Positions 50,986 through 56,179 of a stretch of DNA of 56,179 bases are shown here, in pieces. How positions within the stretch are numbered: the first letter of the stretch is position 1; each line of letters begins with the position of its first letter. Where the stretch lies: the NCBI RefSeq assembly GCF_024462775.1, contig NZ_JANGCE010000026.1, positions 1 to 56,179 of the forward strand, read 5' to 3'. The notes under the pieces are model-generated. The model was not told where the DNA came from and did no database searches. It saw nothing but the letters and a program-made list of their open reading frames with translations. This DNA comes from Butyricicoccus faecihominis. GTDB lineage: Bacteria > Bacillota > Clostridia > Oscillospirales > Butyricicoccaceae. The position numbers and the translations under genes were made by a program.

Positions 50986-52005
50986 TCAGAACTGGTGCAG
51001 GAACCGTACGTCGTTCTCATAGAACAGACGGATATCGTCGATCTTGAAGCGGCCCATGACCATGCGCTCTAAACCGATGCCGAAGGCGTAGCCGGAGTAT
51101 TCCTCGGGATCGATGCCGCTCATTTCCAGCACCTTGGGGTGCACCATGCCGCAGCCGAGGATCTCGATCCAGCCCTCGCCCTTGCAGAGGGGGCAGCCCT
51201 CGCCGTGGCAGCGGTAGCACTGGATATCCATCTCCGCGGAAGGCTCGGTGAAGGGGAAGTGGTGCGGGCGGAAACGGACGACGGTATCGTCGCCGTAAAG
51301 CTTTTTGGCGAACAGCTCCAAAATGCCCTTGAGGTCGGACATGCGGATGCCCTTATCGACCACAAGGCCCTCGATCTGGTGGAACAGCGGGGAATGGGTG
51401 GCGTCCACCGCGTCCGAGCGGTAAACGCGGCCGGGCGCGATGATACGGATCGGCGGCTTTTTCTTTTCCATGGTGCGCACCTGCATGGGCGAGGTCTGCG
51501 TGCGCAGCACGACGTTGTCCGAAATGTAGAAGGTATCCTGCGTGTCGCGCGCGGGGTGGTCCTTCGGGATGTTGAGCGCTTCAAAGTTATAATGATCCAG
51601 CTCGACCTCCGGCCCTTCTGCGATCGAGAAGCCAAGACCGAGGAAGATCTCCTTAAATTCATCCAGCACGATGTTCAGCGGGTGCTTTTTACCGATGATG
51701 ACCGGCTCGCCGGGCAGGGTCACGTCGATCGTTTCGTTTTTCAGCTTATGGGACAGCGCGGCCTGTTCAATCATGTCCTTCTGCTTTTCGATGATGGTCT
51801 CGATCTCGGCGCGCACGTCGTTGATGAGCTGGCCGACGACCGGGCGCTCCTCCGCGGCAACGTCCTTCATGCCCTTGAGCAGGGCGGTCAGTTCGCCTTT
51901 TTTGCCCAGAAACTTAACGCGGGCGGCGTCCAGCGCGCGGGGATCTGCCGCCTTTGCAAGCTCGTCCTTGGCGCTCTGCAAAATGCCTTGCAGCTTTTCC
52001 TTCAT
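50986..52005 (-). CDS. pheS: Phenylalanyl-tRNA synthetase alpha subunit
   Basis: The 339-residue catalytic subunit has an N-terminal coiled coil (about 1-85), class II motif 2 ([20 protein letters not shown]) and motif 3 ([20 protein letters not shown]), and [18 protein letters not shown], a zinc-ribbon-like insert found in Firmicute PheS. The start is ATG 52005 ([20 protein letters not shown]) with GGAGAAA ahead. The open frame continues upstream into the T-box region, which is not translated. Confidence 0.96.
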   Translation of the reverse strand: MKEKLQGILQSAKDELAKAADPRALDAARVKFLGKKGELTALLKGMKDVAAEERPVVGQLINDVRAEIETIIEKQKDMIEQAALSHKLKNETIDVTLPGEPVIIGKKHPLNIVLDEFKEIFLGLGFSIAEGPEVELDHYNFEALNIPKDHPARDTQDTFYISDNVVLRTQTSPMQVRTMEKKKPPIRIIAPGRVYRSDAVDATHSPLFHQIEGLVVDKGIRMSDLKGILELFAKKLYGDDTVVRFRPHHFPFTEPSAEMDIQCYRCHGEGCPLCKGEGWIEILGCGMVHPKVLEMSGIDPEEYSGYAFGIGLERMVMGRFKIDDIRLFYENDVRFLHQF

Positions 52006-52048
52006 GGTGATTTCTCCTTCGTGAAAGTTTGTTCCGGGATGAAAAAAA

Positions 52049-52310
52049 CGCCTTTCGTCCCGTAAAAATAGGGACGAAAGGCGCAGCATACGCATTCCGT
52101 GGTACCACCCTGATTCCCGGCATGGCCGGGCCCTCATTGAACGCCGGTAACGGGGCGTCAAATCGCCTGCGCCTACTGAAAATGGTTCAGCGCCGGTGCT
52201 CGCAGGGGAACTTCGCGTCAAATCTCTTTCGGCGGTTCACAGCCAAAGGCCGCCTTCTCTGAAAAGAGGGGAAAGACGCTACTTTCCCTGTTCATCGCAG
52301 TTTTCCTATA
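52049..52310 (-). promoter_or_regulatory. T-box leader of pheS-pheT
   Basis: On minus, the T-box core AGGGTGGTACCACGG lies at 52097-52111, and the stem I signature CTGTGAACCGCC is present. A TTC in AAGTTCCCC is a plausible phenylalanine specifier. The terminator has arms CGCCTTTCGTCCC (52049-52061) and GGGACGAAAGGCG (52071-52083), with a T-run on minus. It would couple pheST expression to uncharged tRNA-Phe. Confidence 0.92.
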
Positions 52311-52375
52311 TAACATTTCTATTAAAGCACACTTTACGGCGCTTTGCAAGGGGGAAAATACAAAATTTCCGCCCG

Positions 52376-52837
52376 TCAGCCGGAAAGCGGGAGGGATACC
52401 GGGTTCGATGTATCAAAGTCCCAGTTGGTCATGTCGACGATGAGGGCGCGGTCGAGGTCTGCGGGAGAGACCGCTTCAAAATATACAAAGGAGATGCCGT
52501 GCCGTTCGGGAAAGGCGCCGCCGTTTTTATCCGGCAAGCCCTCAAGGTAGATATCCCGGTGGGGATCTTCGTTTTCGAGAAAGCAGACCAGCGTTTCCGC
52601 CTGCGGGTAATAGACGGCGCGGTGCAGGGTAACGCCGTCCACCATTACTTTGCCATTGCGTAGTTCTTGCCGCGTCAATTTTTCACCGCCAATCTGCTGT
52701 TCAAGCTGATCCATATGGACGGTGCGGATCTCGGCGTGCACGGCCCGATAGACCCCGACGGTGTGCCAGATGATAACGGCCAGCACTGCAATGACCAGAA
52801 CGGTGAAAAGAAGAAGAACGCGCTTTAAGTGTTTCAT
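52376..52837 (-). CDS. Membrane-anchored hypothetical protein
   Basis: The 153-residue protein has one N-terminal membrane helix (LLLFTVLVIAVLAVIIWHTV) and an outer domain of about 120 residues with strands and acidic turns (VMVDGVTLHRAVYYPQAETL). No domain is recognised. It starts 16 bases after the stop of the larger membrane protein gene, with GGGAG in the gap, so they share an operon. Confidence 0.6.
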   Translation of the reverse strand: MKHLKRVLLLFTVLVIAVLAVIIWHTVGVYRAVHAEIRTVHMDQLEQQIGGEKLTRQELRNGKVMVDGVTLHRAVYYPQAETLVCFLENEDPHRDIYLEGLPDKNGGAFPERHGISFVYFEAVSPADLDRALIVDMTNWDFDTSNPVSLPLSG

Positions 52838-52853
52838 TTGGGCTCCCTCACAT

Positions 52854-53729
52854 CTAGCGATTCGCAAAACGCATCAGATCAGACACGCTGAAGATTGTGA
52901 CAAAAAGGCTGACCGCGTTGGCCATAATGGCGTAGGTGACGCGTCTCCGTACCGAGCCGACACGGAAGAATTTTTTGTAGATAAGCGCTTCAAAAATCCA
53001 AATCGCCGCTTCAAGCAAAAGAAGCGGCCAAGGCGCCAGAAAGGCATCCACCTGAGAGAAATCACCGGAAATGACCATTGGACCCCATGTAAGGGTAAGA
53101 AAAATTTGTGTGCCTACATTGGTTAGCAGAAAGATAAGCCATGTGCGCCTGCCCGCTGAAAGACCGAAGAACAGTAGCAACACGCCCCCCTCAAAAAAGA
53201 GCGTCATACTACAGGTATAGGCGAATTGCCGAACGTAGGCCCGTACAGCGCTTTGGGCTGTCACGGTGTTCGCTGAGTAGTCATATGTAAATACCTGCTG
53301 AAAAGCAGTGCGTTTAACCAGCGGTGTTTGCTTAATTGTACCGTCCGCACACGCTACGGCGATTGAAAAAGACTTGGGTACGCTGTGATAGCCGAATATA
53401 CTGGTATTGTTCTCTGGAATGAGAGAACCGGTTAGCGGACCAACGGTGCCACTGAGCAATGCGAGGGAAAACGTGCCTTTTTCAAGCGAGTGCAGCGCGT
53501 CAACAAGCGATCCATCAAGTTCATTCAAACCATTCCATGTAAGGTTATCACAATCACCCGCTTCCTCCACGGGGATGAGCAGGTCAAGATAATAGGGCTC
53601 CGACGGCGGATTGACCACGCGAACGGTGATCTGCGGCTTGGGGCCCATATCGGCCCGCGCGAAGACCGGCAGCGCGGCCAACAGCAAACAGACGATCGAC
53701 AAAAAGGCAAACAGGCGGTGCTTTTTCAT
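52854..53729 (-). CDS. Polytopic membrane protein with signal peptide
   Basis: The 291-residue protein starts MKKHRLFAFLSIVCLLLAAL with cleavage near ARA, then an extracellular beta-rich domain (about 25-165: KPQITVRVVNPPSEPYYLDL) and four membrane helices to the end (LIFLLTNVGTQIFLTLTWG is one). I do not recognise the family. The start ATG 53729 has GGGAGGG ahead. The partner at 52376 follows. Confidence 0.65.
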   Translation of the reverse strand: MKKHRLFAFLSIVCLLLAALPVFARADMGPKPQITVRVVNPPSEPYYLDLLIPVEEAGDCDNLTWNGLNELDGSLVDALHSLEKGTFSLALLSGTVGPLTGSLIPENNTSIFGYHSVPKSFSIAVACADGTIKQTPLVKRTAFQQVFTYDYSANTVTAQSAVRAYVRQFAYTCSMTLFFEGGVLLLFFGLSAGRRTWLIFLLTNVGTQIFLTLTWGPMVISGDFSQVDAFLAPWPLLLLEAAIWIFEALIYKKFFRVGSVRRRVTYAIMANAVSLFVTIFSVSDLMRFANR

Positions 53730-53823
53730 GACGGGCCCTCCCTGCGGCGCGGAAATCATTCCCGGCGGTTTCCCTCAGTATAGCACCGGAGAGAGGGCGG
53801 CGCAAGGGCGGACCGCCGCGGCG

Positions 53824-54096
53824 TTAACCACGCTTGGAGCGAGCGGCAAATCGGGTACGTACGCGGGCGCGCCTGCGGCCGCGCTGCCTGCCGCAGCGGT
53901 AAAAATGGTGCGCGCTTTCATTGGATAAACGCTCCGCCGCAAGGGCGTAAACAATGAAAGCATCCATTTTATCCTCCGGCATATCGGCGCATACCGCATC
54001 TTCCAGTTGGAGCAGCTGAAAGTAGGACTGGCGAAGGCGGCGCGGTTTGTTGGCGTTCCAGAAATGATAGAAGCCGTTGTAATGGGGCAGATACAT
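53824..54096 (-). CDS. Small hypothetical protein, 90 aa
   Basis: AGGTG lies five to six bases before ATG 54096. The frame starts MYLPHYNGFYHFWNANKPRR and has a helical middle (YFQLLQLEDAVCADMPEDKM). Its last 25 residues are almost all Arg and small residues, a tail that may be functional or may mark a frameshift or decay. Function unknown. Confidence 0.5.
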   Translation of the reverse strand: MYLPHYNGFYHFWNANKPRRLRQSYFQLLQLEDAVCADMPEDKMDAFIVYALAAERLSNESAHHFYRCGRQRGRRRARVRTRFAARSKRG

Positions 54097-54258
54097 TTTT
54101 TACACCTCATTTGCGATTTGATATTTTTGATTTGTTTATTGCAAAACTGCATATAATGATTATAAATGTTAATTTGCACATTGACAAGGAGTAAATAATC
54201 CCTTTGAAGAAATTTTTAAATGATTGCTTCAAAGATAAAATATTCTTGAGGTGGTATA

Positions 54259-54486
54259 ATGGATTTTCGTCATTCAGACAAATATCGGAAACTGGGCTTA
54301 AATATTGCATATTATCGGAAGGACAACGGCTTTACACAGGACAATTTAGCGGAGAAGATCAACGTTTCGCGAAACAGTATCGGCAAGATCGAAACGGCCT
54401 CTGTCGGTATTTCCATGGACATGCTTTTCGATATCGCGGAAGCGCTCGACATACCGGCATACAAGCTGCTGGAATTTCGTGACTAA
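54259..54486 (+). CDS. XRE-type HTH protein beside the retron
   Basis: The 75-residue product is one Cro/CI-like helix-turn-helix (LGLNIAYYRKDNGFTQDNLA, EKINVSRNSIGKIETASVGI, then AEALDIPAYKLLEF). GAGGTGG lies five bases before the ATG. It ends about 40 bases before the predicted retron RNA and 246 bp before the reverse transcriptase. HTH proteins accompany some retrons as effectors or regulators, so it may belong to the system. Confidence 0.8.
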   Translation: MDFRHSDKYRKLGLNIAYYRKDNGFTQDNLAEKINVSRNSIGKIETASVGISMDMLFDIAEALDIPAYKLLEFRD

Positions 54487-54528
54487 AAGAGTTGCAGGAC
54501 GGCGCGCCATCGGTTACAATGGCTTTGA

Positions 54529-54698
54529 GGAACAAAAGCGATCGTCCGGCTTTACCGGCGCCGGCGGCGAGTCGCCGCCGGTTCGCAAATACAAACCGTA
54601 TTCGCTTCGCTCAGCCGAAGCCGCGCCACGGTATATCGGCACACGCTGTGTGCAATTCCATACCGCGCCGCGTTTCGCCATGCACTTTGTTTTGTTCC
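54529..54698 (+). ncRNA. Predicted retron msr-msd RNA
   Basis: GGAACAAAA (54529-54537, a1) and TTTTGTTCC (54690-54698, a2) are perfect 9-bp complements closing a 170-base RNA just upstream of the reverse transcriptase. Directly after a1 is AGCGA, resembling TTAGCGAG at the branching G of known retrons; G54538 is the candidate. The msr part has hairpins CCGG-CTTTA-CCGG (54546-54558) and a 10-bp stem at 54561-54581. The msd part is a long stem (54616-54677: CGAA, CGCG, CGGTAT, GCACAC with GTGTGC, ATACCG, CGCG, TTCG). Length and order match the retron layout. Confidence 0.7.
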
Positions 54699-54732
54699 GC
54701 CGGGAAAGGGAAAGGGAAAGGGGGGCCTTGCG

Positions 54733-55659
54733 TTGGATCGGATCATTTACCGTGAGGCTTCCACCCTTTCGCGTGATTTAGGGCTGCGGCTGCAAACGCT
54801 GTACGCGGTGAGCAACCAATTGGACGCGCACTACCGCATGGCACAAATACCCAAACGGGATGGCGGCGTACGGCTGCTGGCCGTGCCGGATGAAACGCTG
54901 AAATGCGTGCAGCGCCGTATCGCGGGGACGCTGCTGTGCCGCATGCCGATATCGCCCTATGCGACGGCGTACCGGTTTGGCGGCGGTATCATCAAAAACG
55001 CCCGCCCGCATGTGGGCAGGCGGACGGTGCTAAAGCTCGATATTTGTCGATTTTTCGACAGTGTGCTGTACCGGCAGGTGAAGGACGCGGCCTTTCCGGC
55101 GGATACCTATGCCGAACCGCTGCGCGTGTTGCTTGCCATGCTTTGCTACTACCGGGACGCGCTGCCGCAGGGGGCGCCGACTTCGCCATGGATTGCTAAC
55201 CTGATCCTGCGCGAGTTTGATGAGGAAATGGGCGCGTACTGCGCAAAGCGGGCGATCCGTTATACGCGCTACTGCGATGACATGACCTTTTCCGGCGATG
55301 GATCGCTTGAGGGAGTGCGGGAATTTGCCGCCGCCGCGCTGCGGAAACGCGGCTTTTTATTAAATGAAGCCAAAACCAAACGCATGAACGCGGGGCAGCG
55401 GCAGGCCGTGACCGGCCTTACCGTGAATGAGAAAATGCGCACGCCCGCCGCATATCGCCGCGCACTGCGGCAAGAGCTGTATTACTGCCGCCGGTTTGGC
55501 GTGGAGGAGCATTTGAGGCGCACGGAAAGCGCGCTTTCCGTGGAAGCGTATTTGCGAAGCCTTGCGGGCAAGGCGAATTTTATCCTTCTGGCCGATCCTG
55601 CTAATCGGGACGCGATAGACTGCAAAGAATGGATTAGTCAGCAGACAAAAGGGAGGTAA
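54733..55659 (+). CDS. Retron-type reverse transcriptase
   Basis: The 308-residue protein has the RT core without maturase or endonuclease domains. Motifs by residue: NARPH (89-93, the retron NAxxH region X), LKLDICRFFDSV with catalytic D103, LPQGAPTSP (144-152), YTRYCDDMTF with D182-D183, and VTG (226-228, the retron region Y). The C-terminal thumb-like part is short. Start TTG 54733 has AAAGGGGGG about seven bases ahead. It copies part of the msr-msd RNA into msDNA, priming from the branching G. Its TAA stop overlaps the ribosome site of the following gene. Confidence 0.9.
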   Translation: MDRIIYREASTLSRDLGLRLQTLYAVSNQLDAHYRMAQIPKRDGGVRLLAVPDETLKCVQRRIAGTLLCRMPISPYATAYRFGGGIIKNARPHVGRRTVLKLDICRFFDSVLYRQVKDAAFPADTYAEPLRVLLAMLCYYRDALPQGAPTSPWIANLILREFDEEMGAYCAKRAIRYTRYCDDMTFSGDGSLEGVREFAAAALRKRGFLLNEAKTKRMNAGQRQAVTGLTVNEKMRTPAAYRRALRQELYYCRRFGVEEHLRRTESALSVEAYLRSLAGKANFILLADPANRDAIDCKEWISQQTKGR

Positions 55660-55663
55660 AACA

Positions 55664-56095
55664 ATGTATGTAGGGGATGATTTTGACTTAAACGGCATCG
55701 GCATGAGCTCGATGGAACGGGGCATATTTTCGATTGTGCCGATCATAGTGATCCTGACATTCGTCGTGGTGATTGGCATTTTCGTGGTCGCGGTGGTGCG
55801 CGGGGCCAAGCAATGGCATGAGAATAACCAATCGCCCATCTTAGAGGTACGAGCAAAGGTGGTTTCCCGGCGGACGGATGTGAACATTCGCCACCATCAC
55901 GACGCGGACAATATGGGGATGGATCACACGACCAGCTCGACCGATTATTACGTCACCTTTGAGGTCACAAGCGGGGGCCGGATGGAGTTTAGCGTCAGCG
56001 GGCGGGAATACGGCATGTTGGTTGAACAGGATGAGGGCATGCTGAAGTTTCAGGGCACGCGGTACTTAGGCTTTACCCGAGGCGCCGCGGAATAA
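55664..56095 (+). CDS. DUF2500-type one-TM protein coupled to retron RT
   Basis: The 143-residue protein has one membrane helix (about 21-47, SIVPIIVILTFVVVIGIFVV) and a cytoplasmic or outer beta domain (VRAKVVSRRTDVN, STDYYVTFEVTSGGRMEFSV, SGREYGMLVEQDEGMLKFQG, LGFTR), the DUF2500 pattern. A histidine-rich loop (NIRHHHDADNMGMDHTT) is inserted. The ATG follows the RT stop by four bases and its GGAGG overlaps the RT stop, so translation is coupled. DUF2500 proteins usually occur outside retrons with unknown role. Here it is either the effector or an unrelated operon neighbour. Confidence 0.75.
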   Translation: MYVGDDFDLNGIGMSSMERGIFSIVPIIVILTFVVVIGIFVVAVVRGAKQWHENNQSPILEVRAKVVSRRTDVNIRHHHDADNMGMDHTTSSTDYYVTFEVTSGGRMEFSVSGREYGMLVEQDEGMLKFQGTRYLGFTRGAAE

Positions 56096-56153
56096 AACGG
56101 CGCTTCATAGGTGATATGGCGTTGCCGCGCGGCGGCTATTTTGATAGCCTGAA

Positions 56154-56179
56154 GGCCGGTTTCCAAACGGAAACCGGCC
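56154..56179 (+). terminator. Terminator of retron operon
   Basis: GGCCGGTTTCC (56154-56164) pairs perfectly with GGAAACCGGCC (56169-56179), at the window edge, so the T-run is not visible. Confidence 0.6.

Noticed and set aside
54733-55659. Group II intron maturase
   Set aside because: No maturase X or endonuclease domain and no intron ends; NAxxH and VTG point to a retron.

Overview
The window looks like a chromosomal segment of a GC-rich, spore-forming anaerobe of the Clostridia, most like the Oscillospirales gut lineages. Supporting signs are the spoIIAA-spoIIAB-sigF operon, T-box leaders on valS and pheST, an IreB-family gene, a three-module SLH surface protein, strong GGAGG ribosome binding sites and catabolic genes for amino acids. 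The genus assignment is inference. No rRNA, tRNA or CRISPR array was recognised.

Layout. 0-6.8 kb: GHKL sensor kinase, a frameshifted LysM remnant, a small His/Cys-rich secreted protein, a cell-wall amidase, a polyamine-type acetyltransferase, a 53-residue protein with 15 cysteines, and nanE with a PTS EIICB gene. 7-10.5 kb: an AT-rich island with an AAA ATPase plus TOPRIM-like pair (probable phage defence), a structured leader and an XRE-regulator operon. 11-17.5 kb: two tiny genes, a membrane protein apparently starting at AUC, an Fpg/Nei glycosylase homologue, an old-yellow-enzyme reductase, and valS with its T-box. 17.6-21.6 kb: a 1319-residue BspA-like/SLH surface protein. 21.8-26.6 kb: an AT-rich locus with secreted proteins, a VanZ-like protein, a lipoprotein and a BlaI/BlaR1-like pair, carrying four near-identical promoter-leader repeats. 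27-34.3 kb: sigF operon, folC, pcrA and a secreted S41-like protein. 34.3-45.8 kb: a catabolic cluster (B12-dependent mutase-like protein, exporter, glutamate dehydrogenase, HyuA-like ATPase, ROK regulator, aldehyde dehydrogenase, class III aminotransferase) with a shared AT-rich operator-like motif. 46-54.1 kb: ygiQ, ireB, pheT, pheS and small membrane proteins. 54.2-56.1 kb: a retron.

The retron is the strongest candidate for a new system. A reverse transcriptase carries the retron hallmarks NAxxH, YCDD and VTG. The 246-bp gap upstream contains a foldable msr-msd RNA closed by a perfect 9-bp a1/a2 pair, with a candidate branching guanosine directly after a1. An XRE-like protein lies upstream, and a one-TM DUF2500-type protein is translationally coupled downstream.

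Two families of short palindromic mobile repeats (MITE-like) are scattered between genes. One has ends like CAATGTCATTYAGTTAAG (three full copies and one relic); the other has ends rich in GAATTAGTAATTAG (two copies, one between pheS and pheT). One full copy is flanked by a 12-bp direct repeat and another sits inside a terminator hairpin.
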